64,000 bases of DNA from Oleidesulfovibrio sp047973035 (GCF_047973035.1 NZ_JBKEBF010000008.1:112250-176249), one strand, 5' to 3'; numbered from the stretch's first letter, positions 43,703-52,860 are shown. The notes: generated by a model not told the origin, from the letters alone. Made by a program: numbers and translations.

Positions 43703-44292
43703 TTAGGCGGAGGTCTTTTTACCGGCTTTCTTTCCGGTAGTTTTTTTACCCGCTTTGGGTTCTGGTTGCGTACTTACGTTTTGTTTGCTTGAGCTTTTTT
43801 TTGCTGTTTCTTTTTCAGGCTGAGCTTTCGGAGCAGAGGCGGAACTATCTGCTCCGCTGGCGTCTTCGGGGTCGGATTTTTCTTTCGCCACCTTCCCATC
43901 GGCGCTATCTGAAGCCTTGAGCGGGGAGGTGCGGGGAGCGTCGTTATCAGGATGTTCCGCAGCTTTTTTTCTGCCCCGTCAGTTTGCTCCTTGCCTTCAG
44001 CTTTGCCGGATACGTCTTCAGGTTCAGCCGGTTGTTCCGCTTCCTGCCACGAAAGTTCAAACTCGACTTTCCGGCCGGTTCCCTTTTGCTTCAGTTCCAG
44101 TTCCAGCATTAGGGTTTCCGGAATACTCAGGGTCAGGGCACGCTCTTCATTTTCCAGCGTAACAGTACCTTGCTTCAGACCGGTCAGAATGCATTCAAGA
44201 TAACCGATTGCCTCGTCACGCGTGAGCTGCTGCTCGATGCCGACTTTGGTCTTTTGCGCACTTTCTGCGTTTTTTTCGCTCTTTCCCATCAT
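43703..44292 (-). CDS. Amphi-Trp domain protein, split by a -1 frameshift at A_AAA_AAG
   Basis: The zero frame runs from 44292 to 43774 (172 residues). Residues about 20-85 match the amphi-Trp domain (TRDEAIGYLECILTGLKQGT, then VEFELSWQEAEQ). After codon 110 the reading frame holds AAAAAAAG; a -1 shift on the in-frame heptamer A_AAA_AAG at 43969-43963 continues into EKKAAEHPDNDAP and a Lys/Ala/Ser-rich tail ending at 43703. The shifted product has 196 residues; its low-complexity tail looks like the natural end of this family, while the zero-frame tail looks accidental. Programmed frameshifting, mutation or a miscalled A-run are all possible. It is followed upstream by the CofD-like gene. Confidence 0.72.
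43963..43969 (-). other. Candidate -1 ribosomal slippery heptamer A_AAA_AAG
   Basis: In the zero frame the codons are GCA GAA AAA AAG CTG, so A AAA AAG is exactly in phase. This heptamer drives frameshifting in E. coli dnaX. GGAG lies about 17 bases upstream (43990-43987) and TGCGG/CCGCA can pair just downstream, both poorer than in dnaX. Confidence 0.6.
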
Positions 44293-44313
44293 GTCACCTC
44301 GTTTGGTTTGCTC

Positions 44314-45489
44314 TCAGCAAAGTGAAAGCAGTATCGGATTAAGACGTCTGGGGTTTATTCTGTCACAGTTGGTTTCTGTAAGCGGCAGGCGGAGTATGCG
44401 TACGCCTTTTGCTTCAAGAGCCGTTTCCCCGGGGAATGGCTGGCAGTTGATATCCAGCAGAACAAAGTTAAGCACATCAGTATCTGTGATGGAGGTATTG
44501 TCTTTTTTCAAGTGGGCAAGCAGCGTATGCACCTGCGCTGCTATGTCGTGGCCGTTCAGTTCGGGGTCGTTGCCGGTATTGGGAATAAAAACCTTGGGGC
44601 AACGATTTTCGGCTATTGCGCTGCCAACACCGCGGGGCAGAAGGTTTGCAATGAGACTGGAGTAGAAACTGCCCATGGGATAGCAGATAAGCTCTGCAGA
44701 GCCTATAAGTTGCCGTGTCTTATCGCGGATGGTAACTTCGACAGGCGTCGGGTCGTTTTCGCCTGCGGCAAGCCATATTTCACTAACGGGTACCTTTGGC
44801 GGCACTTTGTTTTTGCCGGTAAAACGATGCTGCCCGCAGATTACTTGTCCATCTGCCAGCCGGACGCACAGGTGTACGTTGTTATTTGCTATGGGGCGTA
44901 CAACGCCCAGTACCTGCACCATCTTGGAAAACAGGTAAATGACAGGGTCAAGGTGGCGCCGGTTGGCAAGATATCCTGCCGCCAGCACGAGGTTGCCGAT
45001 GCTTGCGCCCCGCAGGTCAAAGTCTTCCGGCATCATATCTATGAACTGATGCAGGTGGTTGCGCAGAATGGCCCGTAAAGGGTCCGGTATATGCGTCACC
45101 AGCGGATGCTCGCCGTATGTGATGGTGGCAAGCTCATCCAGCAGGCTGTCGTGGTCTTTGTCGCGCGGCAGTCTGTAGGCAAACAGCTCGAACATTTCAG
45201 GGTTGCCCTGAATGGTCTGGTCAGCCAGAGACATAAGCCGGTTGCGGATGTCACCCACGGCAGGAATATCAAATGCCCGACGCAACTTGGCGGAGCTTCC
45301 GCCGGAATCAAACGGCGTAATCAGGTGAATGGAGTTGTGCGTATACTGGATGATATCTTGCGAAAGAGAGCGTAACGCGCTGCCGCCGCTGAAAAAAAGA
45401 ATGCGTGGCCCCAATGCGGGGCTGTGCCGGAAACGCTCCAGCTTGACGGCGTCGGGTAGTGATATTTCTCTGGTTATGGAAATGCGCAT
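44314..45489 (-). CDS. CofD/YvcK-like protein of a GAK-type gene set
   Basis: 391 residues. The Rossmann-like N-terminus has FFSGGSALR, ITPFDSGGSSAKLRRAF and GDIRNRLM, the motif series of the CofD/YvcK family. YvcK-type proteins bind nucleotide-sugars and influence wall growth; CofD itself transfers a lactyl phosphate onto the deazaflavin cofactor F420 precursor. The sequence fits neither fully. As I recall, it matches the CofD-like member of the GAK system, a conserved set with an ATP-grasp protein, an amphi-Trp protein and an XXXCH protein. Two of these are adjacent here. The amphi-Trp gene follows 21 bases after its stop, so they likely share a transcript. Confidence 0.82.
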   Translation of the reverse strand: MRISITREISLPDAVKLERFRHSPALGPRILFFSGGSALRSLSQDIIQYTHNSIHLITPFDSGGSSAKLRRAFDIPAVGDIRNRLMSLADQTIQGNPEMFELFAYRLPRDKDHDSLLDELATITYGEHPLVTHIPDPLRAILRNHLHQFIDMMPEDFDLRGASIGNLVLAAGYLANRRHLDPVIYLFSKMVQVLGVVRPIANNNVHLCVRLADGQVICGQHRFTGKNKVPPKVPVSEIWLAAGENDPTPVEVTIRDKTRQLIGSAELICYPMGSFYSSLIANLLPRGVGSAIAENRCPKVFIPNTGNDPELNGHDIAAQVHTLLAHLKKDNTSITDTDVLNFVLLDINCQPFPGETALEAKGVRILRLPLTETNCDRINPRRLNPILLSLC

Positions 45490-45712
45490 GGCTCATCCTT
45501 AAAAAAACATATGAATGCTCAGGGCGGTACGGCTGGCTGAACACGGTAGCCTGTCAGCCTTTCACTACGCTCCGGTTATTGTCGGGGCTATGGAATAAGG
45601 CATAACCGCCTGATGAGGCTGTGATAATCGCAAAATCGATAAAAAACCAGCTTTCACTTTGCGGTATGAATGTACTTTGTCTTGCCCGGAAACTGCTCCG
45701 CCTGTGCCGCTG

Positions 45713-46234
45713 CTATTTGTATCTGGCGTGGCAGGCGGACTTCTGTCTGTTCAGCTCTTCCACGGCAGCACTGGCCGTTGCGGTATCGCCTTGCTTACAG
45801 GCTGCTTCCAGACTGTGCACGGCATCCATATAGTCGTTGTAAAATTCGTCTCCGTAGCCGGAAAACGAAATCATGGTGTGTGAATCTTCTACAAACAGAT
45901 CAACCGTAGCCTGCTGCGGCATTGTTCCGTTACGGGCTGCGGTAAGCAGCGTGCGGAATGTGGCCTGCATGCGTTTTTTCAGGTGCTTGTAGCTGGTATC
46001 AACTACGGGGCTGCTGCCGCACTCGGAACAGAACAGGTCATCGTCGTCCTTTGTTGCAAAGCTGACCAGACAACGGTCCCCTTCATCTTTTACTGCCAGT
46101 TTCAGTTTGCGGAATGAATCCGTTTTGGGCAGTGGGTATGTGTCGGAGCCCTTACCCTCTACGGCGTCTGCTATGGCACGCAATACGTTTGCAAGTTCTG
46201 TTCGGGTACAGTGAAAGGCTGTTTTATATTTCAT
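45713..46234 (-). CDS. XXXCH-domain protein of a GAK-type gene set
   Basis: 173 residues from the ATG at 46234, with GGGGG upstream; the frame stays open to 46420, but that would cross the terminator of the neighbouring gene. The N-terminus (MKYKTAFHCTRTELANVL) and the closing QKSACHARYK agree with what I recall of the XXXCH family. Between them is a soluble region with CSECG. No known enzyme fold was seen. It lies about 220 bases upstream of the CofD-like gene in the same direction. Function unknown. Confidence 0.7.
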   Translation of the reverse strand: MKYKTAFHCTRTELANVLRAIADAVEGKGSDTYPLPKTDSFRKLKLAVKDEGDRCLVSFATKDDDDLFCSECGSSPVVDTSYKHLKKRMQATFRTLLTAARNGTMPQQATVDLFVEDSHTMISFSGYGDEFYNDYMDAVHSLEAACKQGDTATASAAVEELNRQKSACHARYK

Positions 46235-46377
46235 ACGGTCCCCCGTCTTATCATAACTGTTGTCCGGCATTATGCCACGACCTGTCGTGGCGCAACGCGT
46301 TGTTATATGTACCATGTACCAGCCCTCCGGCAAAGATGGCAGAGGCGAAAAAGTTACGACGCAGTACCTGATGAAAA

Positions 46378-46412
46378 TAAAAAAGCCGGAATACGGTATG
46401 TATTCCGGCTTT
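46378..46412 (-). terminator. Terminator of the response regulator gene
   Basis: AAAGCCGGAATAC (46382-46394) pairs with GTATTCCGGCTTT (46400-46412), loop GGTAT; leftward it ends in TTTTTTATTTTC. Confidence 0.93.
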
Positions 46413-46433
46413 GAAGACAAAAAGAAGGCAAGC

Positions 46434-47813
46434 CTAATGGCCTGTGATGCCGTATTTTTTAAGCTTGTATTGCAGCAGGCTTTTGGAAATTCCCAGAAGT
46501 TCGGCAGCTTTTACCTGAACAAATTCGCTGCGCACCAGAGCTCGGCGGATAAGGGCTGATTCCAGCTTGTCCAGCGTGTCGGCAAGGTCCAGCTTGACGG
46601 GCAACAGGTCGACGGCACTTTTCAGCTGGGTTTCTTCGTCGCGGATTTCGTGCGGCAGGTCTTCCACCCCGATGGTATCACGGGGGGTCAGCACCATGCA
46701 GCGTTCCACGATGTTTTCCAGCTGCCTGATATTGCCCGGCCATTCATAGCCGGTCATGTAATCAAGAGCTTCCGGCGAAAATGTCTTGGGCTGTGTGTCA
46801 TTGTCGTCGGCAAACTTTTGTACAAAGTGTGCCGCCAGCAGCGGAATATCTTCGCGGCGTTCACGCAGGGGGGGCAGCTCAAGCTGCACGACGTTAAGGC
46901 GGTAGAAAAGGTCTTCGCGGAAGGTTCCTTTAGTAACCTCTTCCTGAAGATTTTTGTTGGTGGCTGCCACCACGCGGATGTCCACCTCAAGGGGGTCGCT
47001 GCCGCCTACGCGTTCAAAAGTACGCTCCTGCAGCACGCGGAGCAGTTTAACCTGCATATCGTGCGAAAGTTCGCCTATTTCATCCAGAAACAACGTGCCG
47101 CCGTGGGCCATTTCAAAGCGGCCGCGCTTCATGGCGGTAGCGCCGGTGAACGAGCCCTTTTCGTGGCCGAACAGTTCGCTTTCCAGCACGCCGGGGTTCA
47201 GTGCCATGCAGTTGACGCTGATAAAGGGACCGTCTTTGCGGGGCGAAGAATAGTGAATGGCGCGCGCTGCCAGCTCCTTGCCGGTGCCGGATTCGCCGGT
47301 GATGAGCACAGTGGATTTACTGGGGCCTGCCCGTTGCACCATGGTCAGCACATCGCGGATGGCACGGCTGTTCCCCACAATCTGTCGCGGGCCGAAGCGC
47401 TGTTCCATGGCTTCCGCCAGCAGACGGTAGCGGCGGTGTGCCAGAGCCAGCTCTGCAGCGTTCTGGACTGACAACAGCAATTCGTCGTTGGAAAACGGTT
47501 TGGTGATGTAGTCGAAGGCTCCGGTCTTCATTACTTCCACTGCACCTTCGATGCTGCCGAAAGCGGTCATGATAAGAACAGGAACGTGAGGGTAGCGCTT
47601 TTTTACATGGTCCAGCACATTTTGCCCTGTCAGCTTGGGCATTTTCATGTCGGTAACGACTACGTCCACATCGGATTCATCCAGAAATGCCAGACCGGTT
47701 TCCGGATCACTGATGGCCGTGACCTTGTATCCGGCATCGGTAAGCAACGCTTCCAGCACCAGAAGATAGTTTTTTTCGTCGTCAAGCAGCAGAACGTGGG
47801 TGTCTTTGGTCAT
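46434..47813 (-). CDS. NtrC-family sigma-54 response regulator
   Basis: 459 residues: receiver (1-120, Asp55 in VVVTDMKMPK), sigma-54 AAA+ domain (about 140-380) and a Fis-type HTH (about 415-455). Walker A is GESGTGKE and the sigma-54 contact loop is GSFTGA. Walker B is LFLDEIG. The conserved GYEWPGNIRQLEN lies near the end of the AAA+ domain. It activates sigma-54 promoters when phosphorylated, presumably by the histidine kinase encoded just upstream. It is last in a leftward pgi-kinase-regulator set, 12 bases after the kinase stop. Its targets are unknown. Confidence 0.95.
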   Translation of the reverse strand: MTKDTHVLLLDDEKNYLLVLEALLTDAGYKVTAISDPETGLAFLDESDVDVVVTDMKMPKLTGQNVLDHVKKRYPHVPVLIMTAFGSIEGAVEVMKTGAFDYITKPFSNDELLLSVQNAAELALAHRRYRLLAEAMEQRFGPRQIVGNSRAIRDVLTMVQRAGPSKSTVLITGESGTGKELAARAIHYSSPRKDGPFISVNCMALNPGVLESELFGHEKGSFTGATAMKRGRFEMAHGGTLFLDEIGELSHDMQVKLLRVLQERTFERVGGSDPLEVDIRVVAATNKNLQEEVTKGTFREDLFYRLNVVQLELPPLRERREDIPLLAAHFVQKFADDNDTQPKTFSPEALDYMTGYEWPGNIRQLENIVERCMVLTPRDTIGVEDLPHEIRDEETQLKSAVDLLPVKLDLADTLDKLESALIRRALVRSEFVQVKAAELLGISKSLLQYKLKKYGITGH

Positions 47814-47825
47814 AGGTCATCCGTA

Positions 47826-49265
47826 TCATGCCTTTGGCAGCAGAACGCGCACTTCCGCGCCGCCGCCTTCGGCATCGGTCAGTTCCATCGAGCCTTCATG
47901 GCTGGTGATGATATTGTTCACGATGGCAAGGCCGAGGCCGGTGCCTTCGTCACGGGTGGTGTAAAACGGATCAAGCAGCTTTTTGCGGCCTTCCTGAGGG
48001 AAGCCGGGGCCATTGTCCGAAAAGCGTATTTCTATGTTTCCGTCATTGCCGTTGCGTGTGGCAATGGTCAGTACGCCGTTATCCATGCTGTTACCCTGCA
48101 TGGCCTGCAAGCTGTTAGCCATCAGATTGTAAAAGGCACGGTACAGCAGATCTTTGTCGCCTGCCACCGCAAGACCTTCGGTAAAATCAGTGGCCACGGA
48201 AACATTCGAGCGTGAAAATTCGCCTTCCATGAAGCCTGTGGCCTGCGTCAGTAAGGCTGCCACGTCAACGGCATCCTTGGCAGGACGCCGCGGTCGGGCG
48301 TAGTCCAGAAAATCCGTCACAGTCTGCCCCAGACGTTTTGCTTCGTCAAAGATGGCCTGCAGAATCTTACCGGTAAGAGGGTCGGCGTTGCCGGTGCGGC
48401 GCAGCAGCAATTCTGCACTGGAGCTGATAATCCCCAGAGGATTGCGGATTTCGTGGGCGATGCTGGCTACCATGCGGCCCATGCTGGCAAGCTTTTCGTT
48501 TTGATGCAGGTCGCGTTCGAGGCGTTCTTTTTCCACCAGCCGTTCGTTAAGAGCGCGTTCCGCTCTGCGGATGATGACCACCAGCAGCAGGAACAGCGTC
48601 AATGACGATGCAAGCGAGGCTCCTACCAGCAGCCACAGAAAGTTGACCACTTCTTTGTAGTCGCTGGTTATGTCCTGTGCAAACTCCATAACGCCGATGA
48701 TTTCCTGCCTGTCGTCCGGCAGGTCGTCTTCCATGGTACGCAGCACATACGTCGTGCGCAGAATAAAAGTTCCCGGCTCCATGTCAAAGTTGAACATGGC
48801 ATTGAGCAATGACGTGCGGCCGATGATGGAAAAGCTGTGCCCTCCCTTGTCAAAGGCGTTGGTAACGCTTCTGTCGGCCAGTGTTTTGAGGCCCACTTCA
48901 TCCACTTTGGAAGAATATGAGATTGTGCCGGAATGGTCGAAAATTCGCAGATAATCCACCTGCAGTCCGTGGATAGTGGTCTGGATGACCTGATCAAGCC
49001 CGCGGTACTGAAAGGGTTTTATCAGCTCAACCCTGCCGAATGCCAGACGCGTGGGTTTGACGAAGCGCTTGTATATGTGGCTGTTCAGGTTTTCAGCCAG
49101 CAGCATGGCGTAATCTTTCTGCTTCATCAGCAGAGTTGTGCGCGCACTGTTTGCGATAAACAGCGAAAACACGGTGCTGGTGACTACAATGAGCACGAGT
49201 GAGGTCCAGGAAAGAAAGCGGGCGAACCGTAATGGGCGCTCACCCGTGCTGTAAAGTGCCGGCAA
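47826..49265 (-). CDS. Membrane sensor histidine kinase
   Basis: 479 residues. Two membrane segments (about 15-40 and 210-235) flank a periplasmic sensing region of about 170 residues with no clear named domain. The dimer domain has SIAHEIRNPLG, and the catalytic domain has NLMANSLQAM, DNGPGFP and TGLGLAIVNNI. The start is a TTG at 49265, with AGGAG about 9 bases before it, overlapping the end of pgi. It is the likely cognate kinase of the NtrC-type regulator encoded 12 bases downstream. The signal is unknown; the arrangement with pgi hints at carbon or cell-surface status but does not prove it. Confidence 0.93.
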   Translation of the reverse strand: MPALYSTGERPLRFARFLSWTSLVLIVVTSTVFSLFIANSARTTLLMKQKDYAMLLAENLNSHIYKRFVKPTRLAFGRVELIKPFQYRGLDQVIQTTIHGLQVDYLRIFDHSGTISYSSKVDEVGLKTLADRSVTNAFDKGGHSFSIIGRTSLLNAMFNFDMEPGTFILRTTYVLRTMEDDLPDDRQEIIGVMEFAQDITSDYKEVVNFLWLLVGASLASSLTLFLLLVVIIRRAERALNERLVEKERLERDLHQNEKLASMGRMVASIAHEIRNPLGIISSSAELLLRRTGNADPLTGKILQAIFDEAKRLGQTVTDFLDYARPRRPAKDAVDVAALLTQATGFMEGEFSRSNVSVATDFTEGLAVAGDKDLLYRAFYNLMANSLQAMQGNSMDNGVLTIATRNGNDGNIEIRFSDNGPGFPQEGRKKLLDPFYTTRDEGTGLGLAIVNNIITSHEGSMELTDAEGGGAEVRVLLPKA

Positions 49266-49268
49266 AGT

Positions 49269-50621
49269 TTAGAACTCCTGCTGCTTTCCTTGAGCGCTTA
49301 AAAAAGCGCCGAGGTCAGCTGTTTCGGTATCGTAACCGGGGGCGCCCAGCTTTGCGTTGGCAAGGCGTTTGCCCAGTTCAACTGCAGGCTGGTCCAGCGG
49401 ATTTATATCCAGCAGCCAGCCGGTAAGCAATGTTGTAATTTCCAGAAGGCCGATAAGCCGCCCCGCCTGCTCTTCGTCAGAGCCTGCCATGTTGATTTCA
49501 ACCAGCGGTGTGCCTGTGCTGTGCAGCGCCATGCGGGTGCCCAGCGCTTCTGCGTGCAGCAGTTCGCCAAATCGCTTGCCGCGCAGGAAATGCCATTTTT
49601 CGGGCATATCGTCGGGGAACTGGCGGCCTTCGGGTAATGAGCTGCATGTAAGGAACAGGCATGCCTTATCACGCGGGCCGTCAAGGAACATCTGCTGTGT
49701 GGAGTGCTGGTCGGTTACACCGACGGCAGGCAGCGGCATGGAGCCTTTACCCTCCTTGCCCAGACTTTCGGCCCACAGCTGCGCAAACCAGAACCCGAAC
49801 TGTGCCCATAGCGGCATGTACGAAAAGAAAATCAGCTGGCTGTAGCCTTCTTTCATAAGAAGGGTATTCCACACGGCAAGCTGCCATGCGGGGTGCGCGC
49901 CCAGAGTTGCGGCGTCAGGATTGGCGTAAAGCGGAGCGCCTACGGCTTTTGCGCCGCGTACAAGCGCCTTCCAGTCCATGCCCATAAATGCCGCGGGAAT
50001 TAACCCCACGCCGGAAAGCACGGAGTACCGGCCGCCCAGATTGTCGGGTACCGGCATGGATGCAAAGCCGTGGGTGTTTGCTTCATCGCGCAGAAAACCG
50101 TTGTTTTCGTCCGTTACGGTAACAACATGCTGTGCCCAGCTGTTGCCGCATTGCTGGCGCAACCAGTCGCGGACTATGAAATATTGACCGATAGTCTCAA
50201 TGGTGCCACCGGATTTACTGATAACAACAACAACGGTTTTTTCTGCAGGCAGGCTGGCAAGCCATGCCTCAAGGCTGTCGGCATCCACGTTGTCTGCAAT
50301 CCACAGCCACGGGCCTTTGTGTCCCGGACGGTCCTGCTGAGGGAAAAAGGCTTTTTGCAGGGCACGGGCTCCCAGTGCGGAGCCGCCGATGCCGAGAACG
50401 ACCATATGCTCAAAACGTGCAAGCCCGGGAGTCAATGCTTCAAGCTGCTGTGTCATGCTGTCTGCATACGGCATGTTGATAAACGGCAGTTTTCCTGCGG
50501 CAATGTCGCGGCCCAGCAGGTTGGCTGCTTCACCAAGACGGGGAGTAAAGGCCGCAGGATCGGCTCCTGCCACGCGGCCGGTGTATGCATGGGCCCAGTT
50601 CAGAAAGGCGCTGCTGCTCAT
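49269..50621 (-). CDS. pgi: Glucose-6-phosphate isomerase
   Basis: 450 residues. Typical motifs are VVLGIGGSALGARAL near residue 75, ISKSGGTIETIGQYF near 135, GGRYSVLSGVGLIPAAF and the C-terminal NPLDQPAVELGK. The length is that of the shorter bacterial Pgi proteins. It interconverts glucose 6-phosphate and fructose 6-phosphate. AAGGAG precedes the ATG. Its stop is 3 bases from the TTG of the histidine kinase, which is uncommon and suggests cotranscription with the two-component system. A hairpin lies 40 bases upstream, between it and the aminotransferase gene. Confidence 0.96.
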   Translation of the reverse strand: MSSSAFLNWAHAYTGRVAGADPAAFTPRLGEAANLLGRDIAAGKLPFINMPYADSMTQQLEALTPGLARFEHMVVLGIGGSALGARALQKAFFPQQDRPGHKGPWLWIADNVDADSLEAWLASLPAEKTVVVVISKSGGTIETIGQYFIVRDWLRQQCGNSWAQHVVTVTDENNGFLRDEANTHGFASMPVPDNLGGRYSVLSGVGLIPAAFMGMDWKALVRGAKAVGAPLYANPDAATLGAHPAWQLAVWNTLLMKEGYSQLIFFSYMPLWAQFGFWFAQLWAESLGKEGKGSMPLPAVGVTDQHSTQQMFLDGPRDKACLFLTCSSLPEGRQFPDDMPEKWHFLRGKRFGELLHAEALGTRMALHSTGTPLVEINMAGSDEEQAGRLIGLLEITTLLTGWLLDINPLDQPAVELGKRLANAKLGAPGYDTETADLGAFLSAQGKQQEF

Positions 50622-50660
50622 GTGCTCGCTCCTTGTTGGTTGTCGTGAATCGGCATGTAT

Positions 50661-50691
50661 CCGCCCCCTTCATGTAAAACGAAGGGGGCGG
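50661..50691 (-). terminator. GC-rich hairpin between the aminotransferase gene and pgi
   Basis: CCGCCCCCTTC (50661-50671) pairs perfectly with GAAGGGGGCGG (50681-50691), 9-base loop. No U-run follows leftward, so it may reduce rather than stop readthrough into pgi. Confidence 0.5.
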
Positions 50692-50722
50692 CAGTCCGAT
50701 CCATTATTCCCTATAAGGGGAT

Positions 50723-51895
50723 TTATGGAAAGAGCACTTTGCTTATTTTGCCGAGAGCATCGCGAAGTGTTTCTTCTGAAACAGCGTAGGAGATGCGTAC
50801 GCAGCGGTCATCGCCGAAGGCGACACCGGGGACAAGAGCCACTCCGGCGTCTTCCATCAGACGGGTGCACAGCGTTGCGGAATCGGGAATGGTGTCGTTG
50901 TACAAGCGGTGCACATCGGGGAACAGGTAGAATGCTCCGTCAGGCTTTGGACAGACCACGTCTTTCCAGCCGGACATGATGTCCAGCGCGATGTCGCGGC
51001 GACGGGCGTATTCCGTGCGCAGGGTGTCCAGCGCATCAAACGGGCCGGTAAGCGCGGCAAGTGCTGCTTTCTGGGCTATGGAGCACACGTTGGACGTGGA
51101 CTGCCCCTGAATTTTGCCCAGAGCTTTTACCAGATCAGGGTGGCCCAGTACGTAACCTACGCGCCATCCGGTCATGGAAAAACTTTTTGCAAGACCGTTA
51201 ACCACGCAGACCTGTCCGGGGTTGCTCTGCCACCACGGAGCAAGGCCCGCGGGGCTGGCGGGAGCGTATACCAGCTGGTCGTAAATTTCGTCGGAGATGA
51301 TGAACAGACCATTTTCAATGGCCCATGCTGCAATCTCGTCCATCTCTTCGCGGGTGTAACAGGCTCCCGTGGGGTTGGACGGAGAGTTCATCAGCAGCAC
51401 GCGGGTGCGCGGGGTAAGAGCCTGCTTCAGGTCTTTCACGCTGATTTTAAAGTCAGCTTCTGCACTGGCTGCCACGGTAACGGGCACGCCGCCTGCAAGC
51501 TGCACCATGGCGGGGTAGCTTACCCAGTACGGTGTGGGAATGAGCACCTCGTCGCCGGGGTTGAGCAGTACCTGAAAAAGGTTGTACAGAGCCTGTTTGC
51601 CGCCGTTGGTTACAATGGTGTTTTCAACGGCGGCATCAACGCCGTAAAAACGGTTGAAGTAACCTGCAACGGCTTCACGCAGTTCCGGAATGCCGGGTAC
51701 AGCGGTGTAGCGGGTAAAATTGTCGTCGATGGCCTGTTTGGCCGCAGCCCCTATGTGAGCTGACGGGGGCACATCCGGTTCGCCTACAGATAGGCTGATA
51801 ATTTCACGGCCCTGCGCTTTCAGTTCCAGCGCTTTGGCATTAACAGCCAAAGTGGCCGAAGGTTTGACCTGCATAAGACGGTCGGAGATCTTCAT
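50723..51895 (-). CDS. Class I aminotransferase, aspartate aminotransferase type
   Basis: 390 residues with a typical AspB/AATase-I layout. SLSVGEPDVPPSAHI opens the fold; the PLP-binding Asn is in SPSNPTGACY, the Asp in SDEIYDQLVY and the Schiff-base lysine in NGLAKSFSMTGWRVGY. VRISYAVSEETL carries the substrate-carboxylate Arg. Transfers amino groups between aspartate or related amino acids and 2-oxoglutarate; prephenate or aromatic substrates cannot be excluded. Leftward, upstream of pgi and separated from it by a strong hairpin. Confidence 0.93.
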   Translation of the reverse strand: MKISDRLMQVKPSATLAVNAKALELKAQGREIISLSVGEPDVPPSAHIGAAAKQAIDDNFTRYTAVPGIPELREAVAGYFNRFYGVDAAVENTIVTNGGKQALYNLFQVLLNPGDEVLIPTPYWVSYPAMVQLAGGVPVTVAASAEADFKISVKDLKQALTPRTRVLLMNSPSNPTGACYTREEMDEIAAWAIENGLFIISDEIYDQLVYAPASPAGLAPWWQSNPGQVCVVNGLAKSFSMTGWRVGYVLGHPDLVKALGKIQGQSTSNVCSIAQKAALAALTGPFDALDTLRTEYARRRDIALDIMSGWKDVVCPKPDGAFYLFPDVHRLYNDTIPDSATLCTRLMEDAGVALVPGVAFGDDRCVRISYAVSEETLRDALGKISKVLFP

Positions 51896-52113
51896 CGGGG
51901 TGTTCTCCCATGCTGGTATTGGTATGATGCTCGTACGGGCGTGGTTATCAGGTTACTGCACAACTGTAAATTTGACTTTGTCCGGGTGGAGCATTTTCCT
52001 GCATTTCATTATATAACGTGTGCTGTAGTATGTTTTTTCTGTGTAGCTGCGGTATGTTGCAGGATAGAGCTCTTATGCTGCTCCGCCGTTGAATTATATA
52101 AAGGATAAATACA

Positions 52114-52860
52114 ATGAGTGATACCCCTTTGCTGCCCTTTCCCCGGGGATGTGCCGTAGGTGCGTTTGTGCGTCGTGTGAAGCGGTTCAGCGTGGAGATT
52201 GAGATGTCCGGTGAAAACGGGCCGGAAAGTGTGTGGATTCACAGCAATAACTCCGGCTCCATGATGGGGCTGTTGCGCCGCGGTGCGCCGGTGCTGGCTT
52301 CACCGGCGGCCAATCCGGACCGCAAGCTTAAATGGACGCAGGAGCTTGTCGGGCTGGACGGCATGTGGGTGGGCGTGAACACCCAGACGCCTAACAAACT
52401 GCTGGAACTTGCATTTCATGCCGGAAAGTTGCCCTGGGCCGAAGGGTACACAGCGTTCCGGCGCGAGGCCAAATGCGGCGAAAGCCGCCTTGATGCGCGA
52501 ATGGATGCGGCAGAAGGGACCGGACTGCCTACGCTGTGGGTGGAATGTAAAAACGTGACGATGGTGGAAGATGATGTGGCTGCGTTTCCTGATGCTGCTA
52601 CCGAGCGCGGGCAGAAGCACCTGCGGGAGATGATGTCTATAGTGAAGCAAGGGGGGCGTGCCGCCATGTTTTATCTGATTCAGCGTACTGACGGGCACTG
52701 CTTTGCCCCTGCCGATTTCATTGATCCGGTTTACGCCGCACTTTTTTACGAGGCCATGGCGGCAGGGGTGGAAATGTACCCGCACAGGGCGCTGGTAACC
52801 GATAAAGGCATTGACCTTGGCCCGCTGCTGCCCGTGGTGCCTGCTCCGGCAAAGTTGTAG
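52114..52860 (+). CDS. sfsA: SfsA family protein
   Basis: 248 residues, full length for SfsA. The N-terminal OB-like fold (VKRFSVEIE, HSNNSGSMMGLL) is followed by a restriction-endonuclease-like fold with SRLDARM, LWVECKNVTMVEDDVAAFPDA and TERGQKHLREM. The family is named for sugar fermentation stimulation in E. coli and has been proposed to bind or cut DNA. AAGGA precedes the ATG. It appears monocistronic, with no link to sugar genes nearby. Confidence 0.94.
   Translation: MSDTPLLPFPRGCAVGAFVRRVKRFSVEIEMSGENGPESVWIHSNNSGSMMGLLRRGAPVLASPAANPDRKLKWTQELVGLDGMWVGVNTQTPNKLLELAFHAGKLPWAEGYTAFRREAKCGESRLDARMDAAEGTGLPTLWVECKNVTMVEDDVAAFPDAATERGQKHLREMMSIVKQGGRAAMFYLIQRTDGHCFAPADFIDPVYAALFYEAMAAGVEMYPHRALVTDKGIDLGPLLPVVPAPAKL

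Noticed and set aside
46235..46420. Upstream extension of the XXXCH gene
   Set aside because: It would read through the strong terminator of the response regulator gene and lacks a ribosome binding site.
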